From positions 1 to 43,638 of the forward strand of contig NZ_WURB01000030.1 of assembly GCF_009830105.1 (NCBI RefSeq): a stretch of DNA of 43,638 nt. Reading direction: 5' to 3'. Shown piece after piece: positions 1 through 7,768 of the stretch (positions are counted from its first letter, which is position 1; every line of letters begins with the position of its first letter). Made by a program: the position numbers and the translations under genes. This DNA is from Microvirga makkahensis. GTDB taxonomy: Bacteria > Pseudomonadota > Alphaproteobacteria > Rhizobiales > Beijerinckiaceae. Below the pieces are notes generated by a model that made no database searches, had not been told where the DNA came from, and was given only the letters and a program-made list of their open reading frames with translations.

Positions 1-405
1 CCGGTGCGGTGGCCGGTGGATCCCATCTGGTCATGCGAGGTGGCGACGACGAGCACTTTGGAGGCGGGCATCTCTGTTCCCCGGACGGTGGCGCTACGCC
101 GTCAACCCGAAACCGCCGGGGAGGTTCGCATGGAGAACCAAACTGACGGGACGCCCATGCCTAGTGGCAGCCGGCGCCCCGAGCGAGAAGAAGAGCGAGG
201 CGAGCGGCCCCATGGAGGAGAGGAAGCCGCTCCCCGCTCCGGAAGAGCGGAACGAGCTCTTTTGCCCGATGTGAGCGACGTAGGGTTGTCGAGGCCGCCG
301 CACCTTGGAGCTCCCGGCCGCTTCGTCCGACACACCGGCTTCAGCCGGACACAGGGGCTTCACAGCGCCGTGGCTCCTGCGCGGCTTCGCGCCTCCACGG
401 CGGCC
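1..405. other. Left-edge gap without a convincing gene
   Basis: Open frames exist here on both strands, but their translations are low-complexity, rich in Arg, Gly and Pro, and show no family I recognise. The longest plus-strand frame simply runs on antisense through the Spy-like gene. The only structure I can support is the strong hairpin at 366-402. The window edge may cut a feature that begins upstream. Confidence 0.4.
366..402 (-). terminator. Strong hairpin after the Spy-like gene
   Basis: A perfect 8-bp outer stem (CGCCGTGG at 366-373 with CCACGGCG at 395-402) encloses a perfect 5-bp inner stem (GCGCG/CGCGC) closed by a four-base loop. It starts three bases past the stop codon of the minus-strand Spy-like gene, which is where a terminator should sit. 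No U-run follows on the minus strand, so it may stabilise the 3' end rather than terminate by itself. Confidence 0.5.
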
Positions 406-1020
406 CTAATCGCCGTCACCATCGTCGTTGTCGGACCAGCCGCCCATCATTCCTCCGCCGCCGAAGCCCATCATACCGCGGGATCCCATGCGGACGAGAA
501 CCTGAAGCCGCCGCTTCTGAGCCTCGTCCAGGGTCGCGTAGAGTGGGGCCGCGGCGTCGGCGAGCTTGCCCATGGCGTCCGCTCCCTGGCTCATGTGGTC
601 CGCCATCCTGCGGAGCAGTCCGACCGGATCGCTCGTCATCATACCCCGGACCTGGCGCATCGCCTGTCTGTGCGAGAGGTGCAGGTTCGCGAGATTGCGC
701 AGCGCGTCCTCGACGGGCGGCCACAATCTCTCCTGCTCGACGGTTAGCCTCAGACCTGTCTTCATCGCCGCGATGTGAGCATCCGCGAAGGCGCTCATGT
801 CCTCGCGCGAGAAGCGGCCCATCATGCCTCGGCCCTGACCTTTCATGCCGTGGCCCATCGCCATGCCATGCCCCATCATCTCTCGGCCCTGCATCATCTG
901 CCCCATCGGCATCTGGGAGGCAGACGGGGTGGGCGCCTGGGGCTGAGCAGGGCCCGTGGACTGGGCCAGCGCCGGTGCGGTGAAGGTGATCAGAACGGCA
1001 GCGAGCATCGGTGTCTTCAT
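406..1020 (-). CDS. Spy/CpxP family periplasmic protein (LTXXQ motif)
   Basis: The 204-residue product has a Sec signal peptide (Met-Lys start, hydrophobic residues 4-18, cleavage likely after Ala-Leu-Ala near 19). A Gln/Pro/Met-rich linker and a Met/His/Gly-rich stretch follow (about 35-70). The helical domain (about 72-180) carries the LT-x-EQ-x-LWPP-x-EDALR pattern typical of alphaproteobacterial LTXXQ proteins. Family knowledge: Spy and CpxP are small periplasmic chaperones or stress sensors, often induced by copper or envelope damage. The methionine-rich clusters (repeats such as MGHGM and a Gly-Met-rich tail) would suit metal binding, which is inference. The start gives a clean signal peptide, and GGAG lies just upstream on the minus strand. 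The gene appears monocistronic and is followed by a strong hairpin. The family is fairly sure; the stimulus is unknown. Confidence 0.8.
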   Translation of the reverse strand: MKTPMLAAVLITFTAPALAQSTGPAQPQAPTPSASQMPMGQMMQGREMMGHGMAMGHGMKGQGRGMMGRFSREDMSAFADAHIAAMKTGLRLTVEQERLWPPVEDALRNLANLHLSHRQAMRQVRGMMTSDPVGLLRRMADHMSQGADAMGKLADAAAPLYATLDEAQKRRLQVLVRMGSRGMMGFGGGGMMGGWSDNDDGDGD

Positions 1021-1337
1021 GGCGGGTTCTCCTGGGTGGACCCGGTCCGTTGCACTCAGAAATGTCGATGGGGCGCATTTCGTTTCACAGGCGACAACGA
1101 GCGGCCCGACGCATATCGCCCCTGCCTTCCTGGGCGGAGCTTGCCGTGTGATCTCCGATTATCGGGCAGGCTTCCTTGGAGCCAGTCCGGCTGAAACAAA
1201 AAGCCTCGTTGTGCGAAGAAGACGGCCTTGCCGGTAAGCCTGACGGCTGCGAGCGCTACCGCTGCTGCGTCAAGCCGCTGTCAGTCATCCCTGCGGCCCC
1301 CTGCTCAGCCACATGATCGTCCAATGCTCTGGGCTTC
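1021..1337. other. Intergenic region between two minus-strand genes
   Basis: This stretch holds the presumed promoter of the Spy-like gene. I see no convincing coding frame and no RNA gene. Plus-strand frames that cross it run antisense into the Spy-like gene and look like shadows. Confidence 0.4.
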
Positions 1338-1613
1338 TCAATGGAGTTGTTGCTCTTTGAGGCTCGCCAGGAGTTTCTGATAAGGCTCGCGCCGCTCCCG
1401 GTACTTCAGAAGTAATTGTGTCTTGATGTAGTTTTTCTGCTCGATTTCAAGATTACTGCGTTCGAGGTTAAGAATCTCCTCGCCATACTGAAAGTCGATG
1501 TTCGTCAATGTGCGGGATATCCACAGAATCTTCAGATCGTGTTCAGTAATCATTCTATCCGAAGACGATTTGACGGGATGCCTTTGCGCGAGGGAAGATC
1601 TTTCGGTTGACAT
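1338..1613 (-). CDS. Small hypothetical helical protein
   Basis: I do not recognise this product. From the first possible start it has 91 residues; an internal Met at residue 22 (position 1550) is an equally good start, since neither has a strong ribosome site. The translation is rich in Leu, Glu, Lys and Gln from about residue 25 onward and would form one long amphipathic helix, possibly a coiled coil. No signal peptide or membrane segment is visible. The region is lower in GC than its neighbours, which with its isolation suggests an accessory or recently acquired gene. Coding status rests on the balanced amino-acid composition only. Confidence 0.45.
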   Translation of the reverse strand: MSTERSSLAQRHPVKSSSDRMITEHDLKILWISRTLTNIDFQYGEEILNLERSNLEIEQKNYIKTQLLLKYRERREPYQKLLASLKEQQLH

Positions 1614-1876
1614 GAGGCCCTGCTGATATTCTGATTCTTAGACGAAGAGTATCGGTTCGTCAGTTCGGGCGGCAATCGGCGAGGCTTGAACTTCCGAGGT
1701 AGTCGACCATGCTCCGTGTGGGTACCTCCGGGGGATAAAGAACCGCTTGTGGCGATGGATCTGCCTGCAACGGTGCTGGAGGGCGCTTGCCTCGAGATCT
1801 CGCCCCTTTTCTGTTCCTGCTTCCAGGGCGATGCCGCCGCGACTGCGTTGAAGATTGCTGCCGCTCGAGCGTTGGC

Positions 1877-1916
1877 TTTACTCACATCTTGCATGCACAT
1901 ATATTATGCGCATGCA
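1877..1916 (+). promoter_or_regulatory. ccdAB promoter with overlapping palindromic operator
   Basis: A sigma70-like promoter can be read as TTTACT (1877-1882), a 17-bp spacer, and TATATT (1900-1905). Centred on 1903 is a 27-bp near-perfect palindrome (1890-1916) with outer arms TGCATGC and GCATGCA and inner CATA/TATG pairs. Only two of the thirteen base pairs are mismatched. The palindrome covers the -10 element and ends 16 bases before the ccdA start. This is the layout expected for autorepression by the CcdA/CcdB complex. The assignment to CcdA is inference from position. Confidence 0.6.
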
Positions 1917-1932
1917 TTCAAGGAGTAGCGCG

Positions 1933-2178
1933 ATGCCCAGACCCGCTGGAGACGTGAGAGTCCGGCGCCCAACCAATGTCACTCTACCAGTTGAACTTGT
2001 GGCCGAGGCGAAAGCTTTGCAGGTCAATGTTTCCCAAGCCTGCGAAAGTGGGCTGGCCCGTTCGGTGGCGGAAGCCCGGCGGGCCCGCTGGCTGGAGGAA
2101 AACAAGGAAGCCATTGATGCCCACAATGCGATGATCGAGCACGAAGGCCTGCTCCTGGATGAGTTCAGGCAGTTCTGA
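1933..2178 (+). CDS. ccdA: Type II antitoxin CcdA
   Basis: The 81-residue product has the standard CcdA architecture. An N-terminal ribbon-helix-helix DNA-binding part (about 8-45) carries the pattern NVTLPVELVAEAKAL-x-VNVS. A polar C-terminal tail (about 50-81) contains the family signature RWLEENKEAIDAHN; in known CcdA proteins this unstructured tail wraps CcdB and is the target of Lon. I place the start at ATG 1933, preceded by AAGGAG, rather than at the upstream in-frame start at 1855, because the upstream extension would run through the operator and is not family-like. The stop overlaps the ccdB start as ATGA, so the pair is translationally coupled. It probably represses its own promoter through the palindrome at 1890-1916. 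Confidence 0.88.
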   Translation: MPRPAGDVRVRRPTNVTLPVELVAEAKALQVNVSQACESGLARSVAEARRARWLEENKEAIDAHNAMIEHEGLLLDEFRQF

Positions 2179-2477
2179 TGGCGCAGTTCGATGTTTATGC
2201 CGGGATTGGTCGCACCAAGGGATATGTGGTGGATTTGCAGTCGGGCCTCCTGGATCGGCTGGCAGCCCGTGTCGTTGCGCCTATGATCCCCAGCGACAAC
2301 GCGGCGATCATTTCCGGTCTGACGCCTCTGGTCCGGTTCAAGGGAGACGAGTTCCTTCTGTTGACCTATCAGTTGGCATCTGTGCCGGCGCGTGAGTTGC
2401 AGCGCCCGATCGGCTCCCTGGCCTCCGATCAGGACGCGATCAAGCGGGCCCTCGATATCCTGTTCCTTGGCTTTTGA
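2178..2477 (+). CDS. ccdB: Type II toxin CcdB (gyrase poison)
   Basis: The 99-residue product fits CcdB in length and pattern. It begins MAQFDVYAG, has the central hydrophobic beta-strands with RLAARVVAPM, and ends in a helix rich in Ile, Leu and Phe (DILFLGF). Family knowledge: CcdB binds the GyrA subunit of DNA gyrase and traps it on cleaved DNA, and it is neutralised by CcdA. Plasmid CcdB uses its three C-terminal residues (Trp-Gly-Ile) against gyrase; here the tail ends Leu-Gly-Phe, so Trp is replaced by Leu, as is common in chromosomal homologues. Whether it is still toxic cannot be read from sequence. ATG overlaps the ccdA stop by one base pattern (ATGA). Confidence 0.88.
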   Translation: MAQFDVYAGIGRTKGYVVDLQSGLLDRLAARVVAPMIPSDNAAIISGLTPLVRFKGDEFLLLTYQLASVPARELQRPIGSLASDQDAIKRALDILFLGF

Positions 2478-2777
2478 CTGCTTCGCAGAAGGCTACCCAA
2501 TCCCCTGCCTCCCAACATGCTCGAAGATTTCTGGCCTCAGAATCCGCAGGCAGAACCGGCAAGGAAAGACGGGGGTGCGACAGCACCATCCGCGGTATGT
2601 CCTTGCGGAGCGTTCGAACGGCAGGCCTCACAAATCTCGGTGAGGATCGCTTGGCTGGTTCGGCCCAAGGCTCAATGCGCGACACCGACATTGTCTTTCT
2701 GGCCTCATTGAGATTGAGTTCTGCCGATTTCCCTTCGATCCTCAGCGGCGGTCGAATCCTCTTGTTGGAGATTGCCT
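2478..2777. other. Gap between ccdB and the DUF2478 gene
   Basis: About 300 bases. Open frames cross it on both strands, but none has a ribosome site with a family-like translation. The last bases hold the GGAG ribosome site (2767-2770) of the next gene. I see no inverted repeat or RNA gene here. Confidence 0.35.
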
Positions 2778-3323
2778 TTGACTGAGAACCGGATCGGTGT
2801 CGTTGTCTACGATCGGGAAAGTCGCCCTGATGCGGTTCTGCGTCAGGTCGCCCAACATCTGAAGTCCCTGAACTTGCGCGTGGGCGGCCTTCTTCAGGAG
2901 GGGCTATCCGGCGACGCCGTCGGCTGCGGAACACTGCTTCTGGAGGATATCGGCACGGGGCGCAGGATCCAGGCTTTCGAAATGCGGGGGAGCGGCACGC
3001 GAGGATGCCGCCTCAACTCCTCCAGCCTGGCCGAAGCCGGAGGATGGCTGCGCGCTGCCATCGAAGGGAAGCCCGATATCCTGTTCGTCAACCGCTTCGG
3101 CCGGCAGGAGGCAGCCGGACGAGGGCTGCGGGACGAAATTGCTGCTGCCATCGCAACGGGTCTTCCCGTCGTGATCGCCGTCGGCAAGGACCTCATGCCG
3201 GAATGGCACGCCTTCGCAGGCCCGGAATTCGTTCGGCTCCCTGTAGATCCGGAGCGGATTGCAACCTGGTGTCTTGCCCATGCGGAACGGGTTTTCTCCG
3301 CTTCCGAGGACGTATCTTCGTAA
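2778..3323 (+). CDS. DUF2478 family protein, putative molybdenum-linked NTPase-like
   Basis: The 181-residue product matches the DUF2478 pattern. It opens with a beta-strand GVVVYD and has a basic VGGLLQEG segment. A central Cys-Arg-Leu-rich loop follows, and then a Rossmann-like half with LFVNRFGRQEAAGRGLRDEIAAA and LPVVIAVG. Family knowledge: DUF2478 proteins occur beside molybdate transport genes and molybdoenzymes and resemble small P-loop nucleotidases, but no function is proven. Here the gene precedes a molybdoenzyme operon, which fits. The start is chosen as TTG 2778, seven bases after GGAG; TTG 2772 is only one base from that site. It is followed by a hairpin and a separate promoter for fdnG, so it is probably a distinct transcript. 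Confidence 0.72.
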   Translation: MTENRIGVVVYDRESRPDAVLRQVAQHLKSLNLRVGGLLQEGLSGDAVGCGTLLLEDIGTGRRIQAFEMRGSGTRGCRLNSSSLAEAGGWLRAAIEGKPDILFVNRFGRQEAAGRGLRDEIAAAIATGLPVVIAVGKDLMPEWHAFAGPEFVRLPVDPERIATWCLAHAERVFSASEDVSS

Positions 3324-3330
3324 CCGAAAT

Positions 3331-3359
3331 CGATGCTCCACTCTGTGGAGAGCACATCG
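3331..3359 (+). terminator. Hairpin after the DUF2478 gene
   Basis: CTCCAC (3336-3341) pairs perfectly with GTGGAG (3345-3350) around a three-base loop. CGATG (3331-3335) pairs with CATCG (3355-3359) beyond a four-base bulge. It lies seven bases past the stop. There is no U-run, so it is a candidate terminator or 3'-end stabiliser only. Confidence 0.4.
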
Positions 3360-3610
3360 TTCGAAGCGAAAACCGGGTCCCCTTGTTCGCGCGATGCGCG
3401 AGGCAACGTCACCAGGTGCCGTCAAGGAATACGTTGCCATTTCCGGCTGGAGACAATCGGGCCGGGCAGCCGCTGTTCCGACCTTCGGATATGCCGGGAA
3501 GCCCACGGCAAGGCCTTTCATGCCCGCGAGGGCGAGCGTACGAGAGGGGAGAGTTGTGGTTTCAATTCCGTTCGCGTTAACCCGAAATCCTGGCACGCAA
3601 GTATATCAAT

Positions 3611-3633
3611 TGGACTTCCGTTTCGGAATACCA
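3611..3633. promoter_or_regulatory. Palindrome upstream of the fdnG promoter
   Basis: The core TTCCG (3616-3620) and CGGAA (3624-3628) form a perfect inverted repeat with a three-base centre. Flanking TGG (3611-3613) and CCA (3631-3633) extend the symmetry past a two-base mismatch on each side. It ends five bases before the candidate -35 element, the usual place for an activator site. The rest of the 3324-3716 gap shows no gene that I can support. The binding protein is unknown. Confidence 0.4.
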
Positions 3634-3637
3634 CGGT

Positions 3638-3666
3638 TTGACATTAGAAATGTTCGAAACTACTCT
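3638..3666 (+). promoter_or_regulatory. Candidate sigma70-type promoter of the fdn operon
   Basis: A perfect TTGACA (3638-3643) is followed after 17 bases by TACTCT (3661-3666), a weak -10. A strong -35 with a weak -10 is compatible with an activated promoter. The fdnG start codon lies 50 bases further, after a GGGAGG ribosome site at about 3705-3710. Confidence 0.45.
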
Positions 3667-3716
3667 ACTTGCCCAAGAAGACGTTGCTGCAGTGCGAAAC
3701 CATAGGGAGGGTTACC

Positions 3717-6700
3717 ATGAACATGGAGCTCTCACGACGCGGCTTCCTCAAAGCCGCCGGCGTGGGCGTTGCCGGTACCACGTTGGGAGCCTTCGGGTTC
3801 TCAGAGCTTGAGGCGGCGCAGGCTGCGGCTGTCAGGCCCTTCAAGCTCGCGAACACGATGGAGACGCGCAACACCTGCCCATACTGCTCGGTTGCCTGCG
3901 GCATCATCATGTATTCGAAGGGAGACCTTCGGAAGGGCGAGACGGCAGAGATCATCCATATCGAAGGCGACGCGGACCATCCGACGAACCGCGGAACGCT
4001 CTGCCCGAAGGGCGCGGCGCTGAAGGATTTCGTGAAGGCCGAGACCCGCCTGAAGTACCCGATGATCCGCAAGCCCGGATCGGACAAGTTCGAGCGGGTA
4101 TCGTGGGATCTGGCACTCGACCGCATCGCCAGGCTGATGAAGGACGATCGTGATGCGAACTTCATCGCCACCAACGCGGCCGGTGTTCCCGTCAACCGCT
4201 GGACGACGGTCGGCTTCCTGGCCGCCTCGGCGACCACTAACGAAACCGCTTGGCTGACCTACAAGGTCGTTCGCAGCACAGGAATCGTCGCATTCGATAA
4301 TCAGGCGCGTGTTTGACACGGCCCCACGGTGTCCAGTCTGGGCCCAACTTTCGGTCGTGGCGCGATGACCAACTCTTGGACAGATATCCGGAACACGGAT
4401 CTCGTCATCATCATGGGCGGCAACGCCGCTGAGGCGCACCCGTGCGGCTTCAAATGGGTGACGGAGGCGAAGGCCAATCGCGGCGCCAAGCTGATCGTTG
4501 TCGATCCGCGCTTCACGCGCTCGGCATCGGTTGCCGACTTCTATGCCCCCATCCGGCAGGGCACTGACATCGCGTTCCTGCTCGGTGTGATCAATTACTG
4601 CATCCAGAACGACAAGGTCCAGTGGGAATATGTGAAGGCCTTCACCAATGCCAGCTATGTGGTGCGGGAGGGTTTCGCCTATCAAGACGGCCTGTTCACG
4701 GGCTATGACGAGAACAAGCGGGACTACGACCGCTCGTCCTGGGAGTACGAGATCGGGCCCGACGGCTTTGCAGTCGTTGACGAGACGCTGCAGAATCCGC
4801 GCTGCGTCTGGAACCTGCTCAAGGCCCATGTCGCGACCTACACGCCGGAAATGGTCGAACGCATCTGCGGCACGCCGAAGGACAAGTTCCTGAAGGTGGC
4901 AGAGATGATCGCTGAATGCTCGTCGCCCACCAAGACCATGACGTCCATGTACGCGCTTGGCTGGACGCAGCATTCCAAGGGATCGCAGAACATCCGCTCC
5001 ATGGCGATGCTGCAGCTCATCCTCGGCAATATCGGCGTGCGTGGAGGCGGCATGAATGCCCTTCGCGGGCACTCGAACATTCAGGGACTCACCGATATCG
5101 GCCTGATGTCGAACCTCATCCCGGGCTACCTAAACATTCCGGTGGAACGGGAGACCGACTTCACGACCTACATGTCGAGCCGTACGTTCAAGCCGCTGCG
5201 GCCGAACCAGACCAGCTACTGGCAGAACTACAGGAAGTTCTTCGTCAGCTTCCAGAAGGTGATGTGGGGCGATGCGGCAACCCCGCAGAACGAGTTCGCC
5301 TATCAATACCTGCCCAAGCTCGACGTGCCGGCTTACGATGTGCTGCGTTACTTCGAGATGATGCACCAGGGCAAGGTGACCGGCTACTTCTGCCAGGGCT
5401 TCAATCCGCTGCTCGCCTTCCCGAACCGCCAGAAGATCACGGAGTCGCTGTCGAAGCTGAAATGGCTGGTGACGATGGATCCGCTGGAGACGGAGACAGC
5501 GAGGTTCTGGGAGAACCATGGCGAGTACAACAACGTCGACCCGGCCTCGATCCAGACCGAGGTGATCCAGCTTCCCAGCACCTGCTTCGCGGAGGATGAG
5601 GGCGCGCTCGTCAACTCGGGCCGCTGGCTGCAATGGCACTGGGCGGGCGGCAGCCCTCCGGGCGAGGCGAAGCACGATACCTGGATCATGGCACAGATCC
5701 ATCTGCGTCTGCGTGCGCTCTACGAAAAGGAGGGCGGCGCCTTTCCGGATCCGATCCTCGATCTCACCTGGAACTACCAGGACAGGAACGAGCCGACGCC
5801 GGAGGAACTCGCCAAGGAACTCAACGGCTATGTCGTCGAAACTGTCTACGATCCGGCGGATCCGACCAAGGCCGTGCTGGAGAAAGGCAAGCAGGTCGTC
5901 AATTTCTCGGCCCTGCGCGACGACGGCGCGACCGCCTGCGGCTGCTGGATCTATTCCGGCTGCTTCAACGAGGCCGGCAACAACATGGCGCGCCGGGACA
6001 ACGCCGATCCGGACGATACGGGCGCCTATCCCAACTGGGCATTCTCCTGGCCGCTCAACCGGCGCATTCTGTACAATCGCGCCTCCGCGGACCTTCAGGG
6101 ACAACCATGGGATCCCTCGCGCAAGCTGATCGCCTGGGACGGCACGAAATGGTCGGGCTACGATGTGCCGGACATCGCGCCGAACGCCCCGCCCGATGTC
6201 GTGGGTCCGTTCATCATGAACCAGGAGGGCGTGTCGCGCCTCTTCGCACGCGGTCTCATGCGGGAGGGGCCGTTCCCTGTGCATTACGAGCCGTTCGAGG
6301 CTCCGATCGCCAACGTGGTTGCGCCGAACATCCGGGGCAATCCGGTGGCGCGGATCTTCCAGAACGACGTGGCCCAGTTCGCAACGTCAGAGGAGTTCCC
6401 CTATGCGGCGACTTCTTACCGGCTCACGGAGCATTTCCACTACTGGACGAAGCACAACGTCGTGAACGCGACGCTTCAGCCGGAATTCTTCGTGGAGATC
6501 TCCGAACAGCTCGCAGCAGAGAAGGGGATTGCGCAAGGGTCCTGGGTGCGGGTGTGGTCGAAGCGCGGCGAGGTGAAGGCGAAAGCCGTCGTGACCAAGC
6601 GCATCAAGCCTCTCATGTGCGATGGCAAGCCCGTCCACGTGATCGGCATTCCGCTGCACTGGGGCTTCACGGGCAAGGCGCGGAAGGGCTGGGGGCCGAA

Positions 6701-6800
6701 TTCCCTCACGCCTTTCGTGGGTGACGCCAACATCGAGACGCCTGAATACAAGGCGTTCCTGGTCAATATCGAGCCCACCACGGCTCCGGCGACGGTCTGA
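3717..6800 (+). CDS. fdnG: Formate dehydrogenase-N/O alpha subunit, selenoprotein (Sec200)
   Basis: This is the catalytic molybdopterin subunit of the membrane-bound respiratory formate dehydrogenase (formate to CO2, electrons to quinone via FdnH and FdnI). The 1027-residue product starts with a twin-arginine signal (SRRGFLK at 6-12) for export of the folded enzyme. Cys54, Cys57, Cys61 and Cys96 bind the first 4Fe-4S cluster. An in-frame TGA at 4314-4316 sits exactly where the family has selenocysteine (RV-Sec-HGPTV), and the sequence beyond it continues the same protein at high similarity to E. coli FdnG from memory. The gene is therefore intact across the stop. ATG 3717 is chosen for its GGGAGG site and for the Tat signal; an in-frame TTG further upstream is less likely. 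A SECIS hairpin follows the TGA. The gene leads an operon with fdnH, fdnI, fdhE, selA and selB. Confidence 0.97.
4314..4352 (+). promoter_or_regulatory. Bacterial SECIS element with its UGA codon
   Basis: Counting the U of UGA as base 1, the hairpin has U at 17 (4330), then a four-pair stem GTCC (4331-4334) with GGGC (4340-4343), and a loop AGTCT in which G is base 23 and U is base 24 (4336-4337). Unpaired U17 and loop G23/U24 are the bases known to be needed for SelB binding to E. coli fdhF and fdnG elements. All three are in register here. The third pair is a U-G wobble. This element tells SelB to insert Sec at codon 200. Confidence 0.9.
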
Positions 6801-6811
6801 GGAGAAGTGGA

Positions 6812-7768
6812 ATGGAACCAAGTCCCCGTACCGCAACGAGCAATCCTCCGGTCGCCACCGCAGCCACAGCCGCGAACCTGGGGGAGCGTGACCTCGTTCG
6901 CCGCTCCGCCTCGACGGTGCCGCCGCCCGCGAGGCAGCTGGAGCCTGTGGCGAAGCTCATCGACGTGTCGAAGTGCATCGGCTGCAAGGCCTGTCAGTCG
7001 GCCTGCGTCGAGTGGAACGACACCAAACCGGCGCTGGAAACCAATACGGGCATCTACGAGAACCCGCACGATCTGACCCCCGACATGTTCACCCTGATGC
7101 GGTTCTCCGAGTGGGAGAATCCGCAGACGGGAAATCTCGAGTGGCTGATCCGCAAGGACGGCTGCATGCATTGCGAGGATCCGGGCTGCCTGAAGGCCTG
7201 TCCGGCGCCCGGAGCCATCGTGCAGTATTCCAACGGGATCGTGGATTTCGTCCATGAGAACTGCATCGGCTGCGGCTATTGCATCAAGGGCTGTCCGTTC
7301 AATATCCCGCGCATCTCGAAGGTGGATCACACGGCTTATAAGTGCACCCTCTGCTCCGACCGCGTCGCGGTGGGGCAGGGCCCGGCCTGCGCGAAGGCCT
7401 GCCCGACACACGCGATCACCTTCGGCACCAAGGAGGACATGAAGAGGCTGGCCGACAGCCGCATCGAGGATCTCAAGTCTCGCGGCTACGAGAACGCCGG
7501 ACTGTATGACCCGCCAGGGGTCGGCGGAACGCACGTGATGTACGTTCTGCATCACAACGACCAGCCGGAGATCTATTCGGGCCTGCCGAAGGATCCGAAG
7601 GTCAGCCCCGTCGTGAATGCCTGGAAGGGAATGGCGAAATATGTCGGCTTCGCCGCCATGGGGCTTGCGGCCGCAGCCAGCGTCCTCCATTCGGCGTTCG
7701 CCGGTCCCAATCGTGTCACGCGGGAGGATGAGGAGAAAGCCGAAGATCTCGTGAAGGAGAAGATCTGA
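6812..7768 (+). CDS. fdnH: Formate dehydrogenase iron-sulfur (beta) subunit
   Basis: The 318-residue product is the electron-transfer subunit that links FdnG to the cytochrome b subunit. Four ferredoxin-type cysteine groups are visible. The first is Cys55-x2-Cys58-x2-Cys61-x3-Cys65. The others lie in GCMHCEDPGCLKACP, in NCIGCGYCIKGCP, and in KCTLCSDR with ACAKACP, which together hold four 4Fe-4S clusters. A single membrane anchor lies near 277-297, as in the beta subunit of E. coli FdnH. The first 40 residues are a low-complexity Ala/Pro/Thr stretch with no signal peptide, consistent with co-export on the Tat signal of FdnG. The start lies 11 bases after the fdnG stop, behind GGAG. The stop overlaps the fdnI start. 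Confidence 0.95.
   Translation: MEPSPRTATSNPPVATAATAANLGERDLVRRSASTVPPPARQLEPVAKLIDVSKCIGCKACQSACVEWNDTKPALETNTGIYENPHDLTPDMFTLMRFSEWENPQTGNLEWLIRKDGCMHCEDPGCLKACPAPGAIVQYSNGIVDFVHENCIGCGYCIKGCPFNIPRISKVDHTAYKCTLCSDRVAVGQGPACAKACPTHAITFGTKEDMKRLADSRIEDLKSRGYENAGLYDPPGVGGTHVMYVLHHNDQPEIYSGLPKDPKVSPVVNAWKGMAKYVGFAAMGLAAAASVLHSAFAGPNRVTREDEEKAEDLVKEKI

Noticed and set aside
4..747. 247-codon plus-strand frame at the left edge
   Set aside because: It runs antisense through the Spy-like gene, and its composition is not protein-like; no ribosome site was found.
2904..3596. 230-codon minus-strand frame across the DUF2478 gene
   Set aside because: The plus strand has the DUF2478 pattern and a good ribosome site; the minus frame has neither.
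3611..3628. Sigma54 (-24/-12) promoter before fdnG
   Set aside because: A TGG is present, but the spaced GC of the -12 element is missing; the sequence is better read as a palindrome.
3801..5072. Long minus-strand open frame antisense to fdnG (also 5130-6284 and 6476-7801)
   Set aside because: These are shadows caused by GC-rich codon use in the strongly conserved genes on the plus strand; translations are Arg/His-rich and match no family.
3717..6800. fdnG as two separate genes or a pseudogene split by a stop codon at 4314
   Set aside because: The stop is TGA at the known Sec position, a SECIS hairpin follows, and selA, selB, selD and tRNA-Sec are present next to it.
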